60,026 nt of DNA from an uncultured Clostridia bacterium (GTDB lineage Bacteria > Bacillota > Clostridia > Christensenellales > Aristaeellaceae). Shown here in pieces: positions 49,969 through 58,555 of this stretch. The stretch's first letter is position 1. Each line of letters starts with the position of its first letter. The notes under the pieces were generated by a model, which made no database searches, had not been told where the DNA came from, and saw only the letters and a program-made list of their open reading frames with translations. Location: NCBI GenBank assembly GCA_946408995.1, contig CAMJUL010000012.1:1-60026 (forward strand). The letters run 5' to 3'. A program made the translations under genes and the position numbers.

Positions 49969-51813
49969 ATGACAGATCAGGGGCAGGCCTTTAAGGGCCG
50001 GGCGGACATGCTGAGGCATCTTCTGAGGGGGTCCAAACGTTTTTTTGCCGCGGGGATCGCCCTGGGATGGCTCATGTCGCTTTTGAGCATGATCACCCCG
50101 CGGGTGATCACCTATACCGTGGATACGGTCCTGGGACAGGAGGCGGCGGACCTGCCGGGGATCGTGCGCGCCTGGGTGGACGCCGCGGGCGGCGCGGCGT
50201 ATTTCCGGCAGCATTTGTATGTGGTCGCGCTGATTGTGATCACGGTGGAGCTGCTGGCCCTTTGCTGCCGCTGGGGGTTCCGCATGATGAACGCCCGGGG
50301 ACAGGAAAGGTTCCTTAGAAGGACGCGCAGGCTTTTGTACCATCACATCATCCGCCTGCCCCTGGAATGGCACAACAGGAACCATACCGGGGACATCATC
50401 CAGCGCTGCACCAGCGACGTGGAGACCCTTCGCGCGTTCCTGGCGGATCAATTGGTCACGCTGATCCGGGTGGCGGTGCAGATCGTGCTGTCTCTGTATT
50501 TCATGATCACCCTGTCCCCGACCCTGTCCCTGATCCCGGCGGCCTTCATCCCGGTGATCATCCTGTTCAGCTTTTATTTCCACAAGCACATCGAGAAGAA
50601 CTTCAAGGCTGTGGACGAAAAGGAAGGCGAGCTTTCGGCCGTCGCGCAGGAGAACCTGACCGGCGTCCGGGTGGTGCGGGCCTTCGGCCGGGAGCAGTAC
50701 GAGCGGGAAAGGTTTGAGAAGACCAACACCGTCTACACCGGCCTTTGGGACAAGGTCATGCGGCTCCTGGCGGCCTTCTGGGCCTCCGGGGACGCCATCA
50801 GCTGTCTGCAGCGGCTCCTGATCCTGACGGTGGGCTGCGTCCTTTGCGTGCGGGATCAGTTGACCGTGGGCCGGTTCATCGCCTTCATTTCCTACAGCGC
50901 GATGCTGGAGTGGCCGGTCCGCTCCCTGGGCAGGGTCATTTCCGGCATGAGCCGGGCGGGCGTGTCCATCGACCGCATCAAATACATCCTCAACTCCGCC
51001 GAGGAGACCCAGGCCGTGGACGGCAGCGGCGAACCGCTTACGGGGGACATCGTGTTCGATCACGTCTCCTTTGGCTACGCCGAGGGGGAGAAGGCCCTGA
51101 GGGACGTATCCTTTACGGCCCGGGAGGGACAGGTGACCGGCATCCTGGGCACCACCGGAAGCGGCAAAAGCACGCTGATGTACCTGCTGTGCCGCCTGTA
51201 TGATCCGACGGAGGGCAGCGTCCGCATCGGCGGCAGGGACTTGAGGGACGTGGACCGGTTCCTGGTGCGCAGGAGCGTGGGCATCGTCCAGCAGGAGCCC
51301 TTCCTGTTCAGCCGGAGCATTGCGGACAACATCGCCATGGGCCGGGACCACACCGACATGGACGAGATCCGCGCCGCGGCGAAGGTGGCCATGCTGGATG
51401 AGACCGCCATGAAGTTCGCCAAGGGCTATGAGACCGAGGTCGGCGAGCGGGGCGTCTCCCTCTCCGGCGGGCAGAAGCAGCGGACAGCCATCGCCCAAGC
51501 GCTGATGCTTGAAAGGCCCATCCTGCTGCTGGACGATTCCCTGTCCGCGGTGGATACCCGGACGGATATGGAGATCCGCCGCGCCATGGACGGCATGGAG
51601 CGCAAGCCCACCCGGATCATCATCAGCCACAGGATCACCACGCTGATGAGCGCCGATCACATCGTCGTGATGGACCGGGGCCGGGTGGTGGAGGAAGGCA
51701 GCCACGAGGAACTGTTCAACAAAGGCGGCATGTACCGCCGGATCTGCGATATGCAGATGCTGGCCGGGGAAGGGGAACCCTCCGGGCTGAGGAAGGAGGG
51801 AGCGGAGCGGTGA
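49969..51813 (+). CDS. Heterodimeric ABC exporter, subunit with degenerate ATPase site
   Basis: A 614-residue half-transporter. The membrane domain (about 25-330) has six helices. The ATPase domain has Walker A GTTGSGKST, Q loop GIVQQEPFLF, signature LSGGQKQR and Walker B ILLLDDS, with Asp where the catalytic Glu normally stands. This replacement is known from heterodimeric exporters such as TM287/288 and BmrCD, so this is the regulatory-site subunit. The partner gene overlaps by four bases. The substrate is unknown; drugs, lipids or peptides are possible. Confidence 0.92.
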   Translation: MTDQGQAFKGRADMLRHLLRGSKRFFAAGIALGWLMSLLSMITPRVITYTVDTVLGQEAADLPGIVRAWVDAAGGAAYFRQHLYVVALIVITVELLALCCRWGFRMMNARGQERFLRRTRRLLYHHIIRLPLEWHNRNHTGDIIQRCTSDVETLRAFLADQLVTLIRVAVQIVLSLYFMITLSPTLSLIPAAFIPVIILFSFYFHKHIEKNFKAVDEKEGELSAVAQENLTGVRVVRAFGREQYERERFEKTNTVYTGLWDKVMRLLAAFWASGDAISCLQRLLILTVGCVLCVRDQLTVGRFIAFISYSAMLEWPVRSLGRVISGMSRAGVSIDRIKYILNSAEETQAVDGSGEPLTGDIVFDHVSFGYAEGEKALRDVSFTAREGQVTGILGTTGSGKSTLMYLLCRLYDPTEGSVRIGGRDLRDVDRFLVRRSVGIVQQEPFLFSRSIADNIAMGRDHTDMDEIRAAAKVAMLDETAMKFAKGYETEVGERGVSLSGGQKQRTAIAQALMLERPILLLDDSLSAVDTRTDMEIRRAMDGMERKPTRIIISHRITTLMSADHIVVMDRGRVVEEGSHEELFNKGGMYRRICDMQMLAGEGEPSGLRKEGAER

Positions 51814-53630
51814 GCGAGAACGGAAAGATCAAGCATCTGAAATGGTTTGGCATCCCCCGGGTGCTTCCCTATACGAAGCCCTACCGGAAAAGGATGCTGC
51901 TGATGATCCTGCTGGGCATCGCCTCCAGTCTGGTGGATTCCGTTTATCCCCTTTTCAACCGGCAGGTGATCGACGGCAACATCGCAGGGAAAACGCTTTC
52001 CGGCATTGGCGTGCTGATTGCCGCGTATCTGCTGGTGGCGGCTTTCCAGGTGTGGAACAACTATTACACCACCATGTGGTGCAGCCGCATGGAACTGTAC
52101 CTGAACCGGGACCTGCGCAACGCGGCGTTCAACCATCTGCAGACCCTGTCTTTTTCCTATTTCAACCAGAACAGCGTGGGCTGGATCCATGCCCGGGTCA
52201 TGAGCGATTCCGGCCGCATCGGGGAGCTGATCTCCTGGCAGATGATGGACCTGGTGTGGAGCGGCAGCTATGTCCTGTGCGTGCTGACGGTGATGTTCTT
52301 TACCAACCTGCAGCTGGCGTTCCTGACCCTGGCCCTGGCGGTGCTGGCCTCGGTGCTGACGGCGTTCTGCCGCCGGAGGCTGATTAGGCAGAACCGGAAG
52401 GTGCGGGAACTGAACAGCCAGCTGTCCGGGGATTTCAACGAGGGCATCACCGGGGTGCGGGCCATCAAGACCCTGAACGCGGAAAAGCGCATGGAAGGGG
52501 AATTTGAGGCACACCTTGGGGAGATGGAGCGCACCGGGGTCAAGGCGGCCAGGACCTCCACCGCCATCGGCGCCCTGGTGTCCATGACCAGCGCCTTGGC
52601 GCTGGCCCTGGTCATCTGGCGGGGCGGCGATATGAACGCCCAGGGCCTGATGCGCATCGGGACCCTGTCCGTGTTCATGTCCTACGCCATTTCCATCATG
52701 GATCCCTTGCAGAACTGCATCAACGTGCTGACGGCCCTGACCGGCATTCAGGCCAACATCGAGCGGTTTACCGGCCTGATGGACACGGTCAGCCATGTGA
52801 CGGACACCCCAGAGGTCATCGCCAAATATGGCGATACCTTCTCCCCGAAACGGGAGAATTGGGAGGAACTCAAGGGGGACGTGGAATTCAGGGACGTCAC
52901 CTTCCGCTATCCGGACGGGGAGGAGAACGTGCTGGAGCATTTCAGCTTGAAGGTGCCCTCCGGGTCCAGCGTGGCCATTGTGGGGGAGACCGGCGCGGGC
53001 AAGACCACGCTGGTGAACCTGGTCTGCCGGTTTTACGAGCCCACGGCCGGGCAGGTGCTCATCGACGGCCGGGATGCCCGGGAGCGCAGCCAGCTGTGGC
53101 TGCATTCCAACATCGGGTATGTCCTGCAGACCCCGCACCTGTTTTCCGGCACCGTGCGGGAAAACCTGCGCTATGGCCGGCCGGACGCCACGGACGCGGA
53201 GATCTGGGAGGCCCTGAAGCTGGTGAATGCGGACCAGCTGGTGCGGGATATGGAAGGCGGACTGGACGCCAATGTGGGGGAAGGGGGCGCCAATCTGTCC
53301 ACGGGACAGCGGCAGCTTTTGTCCTTTGCCCGGGCATTGCTTGCGGACCCGCGCATCCTGGTGCTGGACGAGGCCACCTCCAGTGTGGATACGGTGACGG
53401 AAAAGGCCATCCAGGAAGCCATCGAGCGGGTGACCGCCGGGCGCACCAGCTTCATGATCGCCCACCGGCTCAGCACCGTGGTGGACGCGGATACCATTTT
53501 GTGCGTGCGGGACGGGAAGATCGTCGAACGGGGGACCCACCGGGAACTGATGGGGAAAAAAGGGTATTATCACGAACTGTTTACCAGGCAATACGAGGGC
53601 CTGGCCGTGGAGATGGCGGCGCAGGGGTGA
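51810..53630 (+). CDS. Heterodimeric ABC exporter, catalytic subunit
   Basis: A 606-residue half-transporter. Six membrane helices lie at about 20-320. The ATPase domain has Walker A GETGAGKTT, signature LSTGQRQL (second Gly of LSGGQ replaced by Thr-Gly form), Walker B ILVLDEATSSVD with the catalytic Glu, and IAHRLS. The changed signature pairs with the degenerate site of the first subunit, as in known heterodimers. The GTG start overlaps the first subunit stop. Its stop codon is followed after one base by repeat array 2. Confidence 0.92.
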   Translation: MSENGKIKHLKWFGIPRVLPYTKPYRKRMLLMILLGIASSLVDSVYPLFNRQVIDGNIAGKTLSGIGVLIAAYLLVAAFQVWNNYYTTMWCSRMELYLNRDLRNAAFNHLQTLSFSYFNQNSVGWIHARVMSDSGRIGELISWQMMDLVWSGSYVLCVLTVMFFTNLQLAFLTLALAVLASVLTAFCRRRLIRQNRKVRELNSQLSGDFNEGITGVRAIKTLNAEKRMEGEFEAHLGEMERTGVKAARTSTAIGALVSMTSALALALVIWRGGDMNAQGLMRIGTLSVFMSYAISIMDPLQNCINVLTALTGIQANIERFTGLMDTVSHVTDTPEVIAKYGDTFSPKRENWEELKGDVEFRDVTFRYPDGEENVLEHFSLKVPSGSSVAIVGETGAGKTTLVNLVCRFYEPTAGQVLIDGRDARERSQLWLHSNIGYVLQTPHLFSGTVRENLRYGRPDATDAEIWEALKLVNADQLVRDMEGGLDANVGEGGANLSTGQRQLLSFARALLADPRILVLDEATSSVDTVTEKAIQEAIERVTAGRTSFMIAHRLSTVVDADTILCVRDGKIVERGTHRELMGKKGYYHELFTRQYEGLAVEMAAQG

Positions 53631-53631
53631 T

Positions 53632-54061
53632 GCTCCGCTGGCGCTCCGCTTTCGCGGGGGGAACTGCGGTTCCCCCCACGGACCCCCCGGAGAATACGGG
53701 GTTACGGGGGTTACGGGGGTTACGGGGCTGGGGAAGGGATACCCCTTCCCCAAGACCCCATCCCGCCGCCGGCGCCGGCTTCCTGCGTCCAGGCGACGCC
53801 GGCGGCCGGGTACGACCCCTTCACCAGTCCTGCGGGACTGGTTCAAGGGTCGTTCCGCTTTGGCGTACACGCCGCCAAAGCGGATTGCAGTAGGAGGGTG
53901 TGCCCCCTCCTACACCTCCCCTTGCTGTAAGGTGGGGGATTTTTCTTATTATGGCCGATTCGCTCGCCCTGCCGGCAGCAAAGCTGCCGTCGGACGGGCA
54001 TCGCGGTGCGAGGGGAAGGACGGTGAGGGACGACGAGGAGCCTGCTCCCCTCGTGGATAGA
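53632..54061 (+). repeat. Module A plus truncated B, array 2
   Basis: Closely matches 31593-32019 in order and sequence, with the added micro-repeat and a changed GGGGGGAACTGCGGTTCCCCCC stem (cited in parts) where array 1 has GATTGCGATC: both arms changed together, so pairing is kept. Confidence 0.8.
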
Positions 54062-54364
54062 GCGCTCCGCTTTCGCGGGGGGATTGCGATCCCCCTCACG
54101 GACCCCCCGGGGTGACGGAGTTGGCGGGGACTGGGGAAGGGATACCCCTTCCCCAAGACCCTATCCCGCCGCCGGCGCCGGCTTCCTGCGTCCAGGCGAC
54201 GCCGGCGGCCGGGTACGACCCCTTCACCAGTCCTGCGGGACTGGTTCAAGGGTCGTTCCGCTTTGGCGTACACGCCGCCAAAGCGGATTGCAGTAGGAGG
54301 GTGTGCCCCCTCCTACACCTCCCCTTGCTGTAAGGTGGGGGATTTTTCTTATTATGGCCGATTC

Positions 54365-55510
54365 GCTCGCCCTGCCGGCAGCAAGGCTGCCGTCGGACGG
54401 GCATTGCGGTACGAGGGGAAGGACGGAGGAACGACGGAGAGGGGGACAACCTTTCCTTCCTGTGGATAGACCTCGTAAACTTCCGCGCAGTACGGACTTG
54501 CAAGAGTTATCGTACCAAGTTTGCTTTTTTGTGGATAAACCATGTATCTCCGTTTTGCTCGCCCTGCCGGCAGCAAGGCTGCCGTCGGACGGGCATTGCG
54601 GTACGAGGGGAAGGACGGAGGAACGACGGAGAGGGGGACAACCTTTCCTTCCTGTGGATAGACCTCGTAAACTTCCGCGCAGTACGGACTTGCAAGAGTT
54701 ATCGTACCAAGTTTGCTTTTTTGTGGATAAACCATGTATCTCCGTTTTGCTCGCCCTGCCGGCAGCAAGGCTGCCGTCGGACGGGCATCGCGGTGCGAGG
54801 GGAAGGACGGAGAGGGAAGACGCGGAGTCTGCTCCCCCCTGTGGGTAAACCTCGTAAACTTCCGTCACAGTATGGAATACCAGGAAATTGCGCTCCTGTC
54901 TTCTGCTTTGTGGACAAAACCTCGTTTCTCCGTCATGCTCGTCCTGCCGGAAGCAAAGCTGCCGTCGGACGGGCATCGCGGTGCGAGGGGAAGGACGGAG
55001 AGGGATGACGAGGAGCCTGCTCCCCCCGTGGATAAACCTCGTAAACTTCCGGACAGTATGGAATTCCAGGAAATAGCGTTTCTGTCTGCTGCTTTGTGGA
55101 CAAAACCCCGTCTCTGTCATGCTCGCCCTTCCGGCAGCAGGGCTGTCGTCGGACGGGCATCTTGGTGCGAGGGTTGGACGGAGAAAAGGGGACGAAGGAA
55201 TGGTACGGGACGATTCGTTTTCCGAAAATCCGTGACACAAGAAACAGGAGGGGCAGTATGACGCGCGCTCCCTCCTGTGGACAGACCTCGTGTTCCGATC
55301 AGTATGCATCCGCCTGTTCACGGCAGGATGTTGTTTTTGAGTTTCTTCGGTTTTCTCGCCCTGCCTGCAGCGGGGCTGCCGTCAGACAGGCATCGTGGTG
55401 CGGGTTGCGGGGACGAAGGCATGGTTTTTGGGTAATTCGTCTCCTGAAACGGCTTGATACAAGACACAGAACATGCAAAACACTCCTTCTCCCTCCTTTG
55501 GACAAAACGT
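54365..55510 (+). repeat. B units of array 2 with DnaA-box-like sites
   Basis: TGTGGATAG/TGTGGATAA pairs are at 54461/54530 and 54653/54722 (69 bp apart), TGTGGGTAA/TGTGGACAA at 54840/54909, CGTGGATAA/TGTGGACAA at 55027/55095, and TGTGGACAG at 55276. Pair spacing of 68-69 bp is kept although the sequence between them differs from array 1. Confidence 0.75.
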
Positions 55511-55790
55511 GCACTTTATACGTTCCGCGTTCTGTTCGCTGCGGGGGATTTGGGCCTTCCGGGTCTTGTGCCTGTCTTTTCCGTGGGGTTATTTATCGTT
55601 GTTTTGATGATGGTCTTACACGGGCCTGCGAAGAAGCCTTTCCCCTGTGGGATGGCTTCTTCGTGGTTGAGAACCGATATGCCGCCAGACCTGCCCGGCA
55701 CGAATCCTTGGCACATTCTCTTCCTGGCGCTGCGCGTCCCCTGTCCATACAGGCAAAGGGAGGCTTTCCCTGTCCTGTTCTCCCTGAGGT
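55511..55790. other. Non-coding stretch between array 2 and the MATE gene
   Basis: I see no gene here. It is less GC-rich than the arrays and continues from the decayed last B unit. Only the terminator at its right end is recognisable. Confidence 0.5.
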
Positions 55791-55813
55791 CCGTCACTGG
55801 ACGGGCTTTTTTT
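55791..55813 (+). terminator. Terminator downstream of array 2
   Basis: CCGTC-ACTG-GACGG (55791-55804), then GC and seven T. It is on the plus strand and may end the ABC exporter transcript after the whole array. Confidence 0.65.
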
Positions 55814-57185
55814 ATGCGCTTTTTCCCCGGTTCAGTTTCCGGTACACGGTCAGGTACATCACCGCAAAGCAGGCGGTGCCGCCCAGCACGTTGCTGATGG
55901 GTTCCGCCCAGAAGACACCGTAGACCGGCGGGGTGATCACGTAAGGCAGCAGGAAGGTGAGAGGGGTGACGATAAAGGCCTTGCGCAGCAGGGAAAAGAA
56001 GATGGCCTGGCGGCTTTTGCCCAGGGCTGTGAAGGCCGATTGGCCTGCGCTCTGCAGGGCCATGAACACGAAGGCGAAGAAATACACCCGCAGCGCGCTG
56101 GGGGTGATCCCGATCAGCGCCGGGTCCGAGGTGAACAGGCGGGTATAGCCCGGGGCAAACAAAAGGACGCTGACCCAGGCAGCCAGGGTGACCAGGGCGC
56201 CGGCGATGGCGGTGAACCGGATGCCCTGGGCCACCCGGCGGGGCTTATTGGCCCCGTAATTGAACCCGATGACGGGCTGGGCGCCGCCGGATACGGAGGA
56301 GACGGGCAGGCTAAGGATCTCCCGGACGGAATGCAGAACCGTCATGGCGCCCACCCAGTTTTCCCCGCCCCAGGCCTGCAGGGTGGCGTTGCAGGCCACC
56401 TCGGTCAGGCTGTTGGTGGCGGCCATGATAAAGCCGGACAGGCCCAGCCGGCAGATCTCCCCGGCCATGGGCAGGCGCAGTCCCAGGTCCTCTTTCCTTA
56501 GCGGGATCAGGGCCTTTTTGCTTCGCAGGAAGCCCACGGCCAGGGCACAGGAGGCAGCCTGGCTCAGGACCGTGGCCAGGGCGGCCCCTTCGATGGACAG
56601 ATTGAAAACGAAGATGAACAGCGGGTCCAGCAGCAGGTTCATAACGGCCCCGCAGGTTACGGTCAGCATTCCCACGCGTGGGAAGCCCTGGGCGTTGATG
56701 AACCCGTTCATCCCCGTGGCAAGCATGGTGAACAGGGTGCCCCACAGGTAGACGCGCAGGTATCTTTCCGCGTAATGGAAGGACTGCTCACCGGCCCCGA
56801 ACAGGAACAAAATCGGCCGGCGGAAGAGCATGCAGACCGTGAATACCACTACGGAGAGCAGTACCAGCCAGGTAAAGGACGTGCCCTGCAGGCGGGCCGC
56901 CTTGGAGCGGTCCCCGGCGCCGCGGGCGATGGAAAACAGGGGGGCGCCGCCGCTGCCGATCAGGCGGGTGAAGGCGGTGACGATCATGGTGATGGGAAAG
57001 GTGATGCCGAGCCCCGCCAGGGCCATGGAATCGGCGCCGGGCAAATGGCCGATATAAATCCTGTCCACCACGTTATACATCAGGTGTGTCAATTCCGCCA
57101 GGAACATGGGGATGGCCTGGCTGAGGATGTTCCTGCCCATGCTTCCGGTCCCGTAATCCCCCTGGCCCCTTGTCCGCGCTGTCAT
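55812..57185 (-). CDS. MATE family efflux transporter
   Basis: A 457-residue membrane protein with twelve predicted helices in two related halves. Typical parts are IPMFLAELTHLMYNVVDRIYIGH at the first helix (cited as IPMFLAELTHLMYNVVDR), GSGGAPLFSIARGAGD, and in the second half GGAQPVIGFNYGANKPRR. It would export drugs or metabolites with Na+ or H+ as driving ion. AGGGAGGG precedes the ATG. It is transcribed toward array 2. Confidence 0.9.
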   Translation of the reverse strand: MTARTRGQGDYGTGSMGRNILSQAIPMFLAELTHLMYNVVDRIYIGHLPGADSMALAGLGITFPITMIVTAFTRLIGSGGAPLFSIARGAGDRSKAARLQGTSFTWLVLLSVVVFTVCMLFRRPILFLFGAGEQSFHYAERYLRVYLWGTLFTMLATGMNGFINAQGFPRVGMLTVTCGAVMNLLLDPLFIFVFNLSIEGAALATVLSQAASCALAVGFLRSKKALIPLRKEDLGLRLPMAGEICRLGLSGFIMAATNSLTEVACNATLQAWGGENWVGAMTVLHSVREILSLPVSSVSGGAQPVIGFNYGANKPRRVAQGIRFTAIAGALVTLAAWVSVLLFAPGYTRLFTSDPALIGITPSALRVYFFAFVFMALQSAGQSAFTALGKSRQAIFFSLLRKAFIVTPLTFLLPYVITPPVYGVFWAEPISNVLGGTACFAVMYLTVYRKLNRGKSA

Positions 57186-57223
57186 GAAGATCCCTCCCTG
57201 TCAAAGGTGCGTTGAACCAGGTC

Positions 57224-57252
57224 ATGATACACCTGTTTTTTTAAATCGTCCA
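57224..57252 (-). promoter_or_regulatory. Promoter of the MATE gene
   Basis: On the minus strand TGGACG (57252-57247), a 17-bp spacer and TATCAT (57229-57224). Confidence 0.5.
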
Positions 57253-57554
57253 CCCGGAAAAGGGAATGGGAGACGGCGTTCGCATGAAGCATGCGCTTGC
57301 AGGGGGCTTGTCGATCCCCAGTCGGCTCCCCCGTGCCCTGTCTGATTTAAGTCCTTTCGGATCGTGCGCAGACCATGGGAATGGGAAATATTACCAAAAT
57401 AGGCGGCCGTGCCCTCCGCCGCAAGGCGGGGGATGCGTCCCGGGGCGGATTGGCTTTTTCCCCGGGGGGAGGGATAGCCTTTAAGAAGACACCGCGGGAT
57501 GCGCAGGACCGACAGTCGGGACAAAAAGGACGGAATGCGGAAAGGAGGGGGAGC
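57253..57554. other. Intergenic stretch at the start of the phage-like region
   Basis: No gene seen; an open plus-strand frame from 57375 joins the next gene but lacks a ribosome binding site. The boundary of the phage-like region may lie here, but I found no attachment repeat or integrase. Confidence 0.4.
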
Positions 57555-57944
57555 GTGGCTGCAAAAAAGCCCCCGGCGACGGGAGAAGAGAACAAAGGGA
57601 AAGCGTTGGCGGAGAGCGCCGCGGCGCAGGAAAGGCTGCGGGGCCTGTATGACGGGATGCTCCGCCGCCTGGAGGAGATGAACGGCGATTTCCACCTGTT
57701 GGAGAACGCAGGCCGGAAGGCGGAGGAGGACGGGCCGCGCTATGACGTGGTCCGTGCGGGGGTGTACGTCCGGACCCTTCTGGACGCGGAAAAGCTGAGG
57801 AGGGAGCTGTATGATCTGCCCCCGGCCAGGGAGGCCTGGGCCGCACGGAAAAAAGCGCAGGGGGAAAGCGGAGAGGACAACCGGGTCTTCTTCCCGCCGG
57901 TCCTGGACGAGGAGCCGCCGGACTGTCCGGAGACGGACCTGTAG
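57555..57944 (+). CDS. Phage-associated hypothetical protein
   Basis: A 129-residue helical protein. The start MAAKKPP is basic; the middle (AAAQERLRGLYDGMLRRLEEM, cited as LRGLYDGMLRRLEEM) and VRTLLDAEKLRRELYDL form likely coiled helices; the tail is acidic (LDEEPPDCPETDL). It has no family I can name. Its place two genes before the large terminase makes a small terminase-like or structural helper role possible, but this is a guess. The GTG at 57555 follows AGGAGGGGGAG. The stop is TAG. Confidence 0.45.
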   Translation: MAAKKPPATGEENKGKALAESAAAQERLRGLYDGMLRRLEEMNGDFHLLENAGRKAEEDGPRYDVVRAGVYVRTLLDAEKLRRELYDLPPAREAWAARKKAQGESGEDNRVFFPPVLDEEPPDCPETDL

Positions 57945-58000
57945 GCGCGCATTGCAGACAAAAAAATGCAAATTTCAGGGGCATCCAAAAAGTTGAGGCT

Positions 58001-58027
58001 ATATTTGGATAAAAGTTATCCAAATAT
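58001..58027. promoter_or_regulatory. Perfect 12-bp palindrome in an AT-rich gap
   Basis: ATATTTGGATAA (58001-58012), AAG, TTATCCAAATAT (58016-58027). It lies in an AT-rich 190-bp gap between two phage-like genes and looks like a repressor operator or a binding site for a dimer. Confidence 0.55.
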
Positions 58028-58132
58028 GGATTATTAAGCGCAATTTCAGAAAGTTTTAAGCGAAACATCTTGATTTTGAGCCCGGGACCTGAATAAGCTT
58101 TAAGCACAAAAAAACAACACAGGGAGGACAGC

Positions 58133-58555
58133 ATGGAAGAAACCTTTTTGACCGATCCGGCAGCCGTGTACTGCCCCTATTACATTTCCGAAACGAACAC
58201 CTGCATCGTCTGCGAGGGTCTGCTGGAGGCCAAGGACCCCGCCACTCCCCGGGAGGAGGAGACACCGGACAGGGCCTGCAGGGATTCCGTTCAGCGCTTT
58301 GCCACCGTGGAGGCCAAGAACCGGTGGATGCGGCAGGTATGCGTTTCCAGCCGGTACGAGTGCCTGTGCGCGGTGGCCGGGACCCTGGACCGCATGTACG
58401 GGGAGGAAATACCGGAGCCGGAATGGATCCGGAGGCGGTTTTCCCGGGAACTGAAACGGGCCCGGGGACGGACACGGGCCAACCGCCGCAAGGGCCGCCG
58501 CGTGCCGGCTCCTGGCCCCCGCGCGGCGGAGGACAGCCGGGAGAGGAACGCGTGA
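58133..58555 (+). CDS. Phage-type hypothetical protein upstream of the terminase
   Basis: A 140-residue protein. The N-terminal half has Cys in YCPYYISETNTCIVCEG and later MRQVCVSS and ECLCAVAG; these may bind metal. The C-terminal half is very basic (RARGRTRANRRKGRR), suggesting nucleic acid binding. Genes of this kind commonly precede the large terminase in Clostridia prophages; a small terminase or packaging helper role is possible. GGGAGG precedes the ATG. Its stop overlaps the terminase start. Confidence 0.6.
   Translation: MEETFLTDPAAVYCPYYISETNTCIVCEGLLEAKDPATPREEETPDRACRDSVQRFATVEAKNRWMRQVCVSSRYECLCAVAGTLDRMYGEEIPEPEWIRRRFSRELKRARGRTRANRRKGRRVPAPGPRAAEDSRERNA

Larger units (their letters stand above)
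53632..55510 (+). repeat. Composite repeat array 2 (modules A, short B, A, B x6)
   Basis: This 1.88 kb without genes repeats the order of array 1. A is at 53632-53961 and 54063-54364. B starts at 53962 (truncated), 54365, 54557, 54749, 54937, 55121 and 55354; unit length is 184-192 bp, then 233 bp, and the last copies decay. It begins one base after the ABC exporter stop codon. Copy 1 of A contains an expanded GGGGGTTAC-like micro-repeat near 53696-53728. The long frames on both strands are repeat artefacts. Confidence 0.9.
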
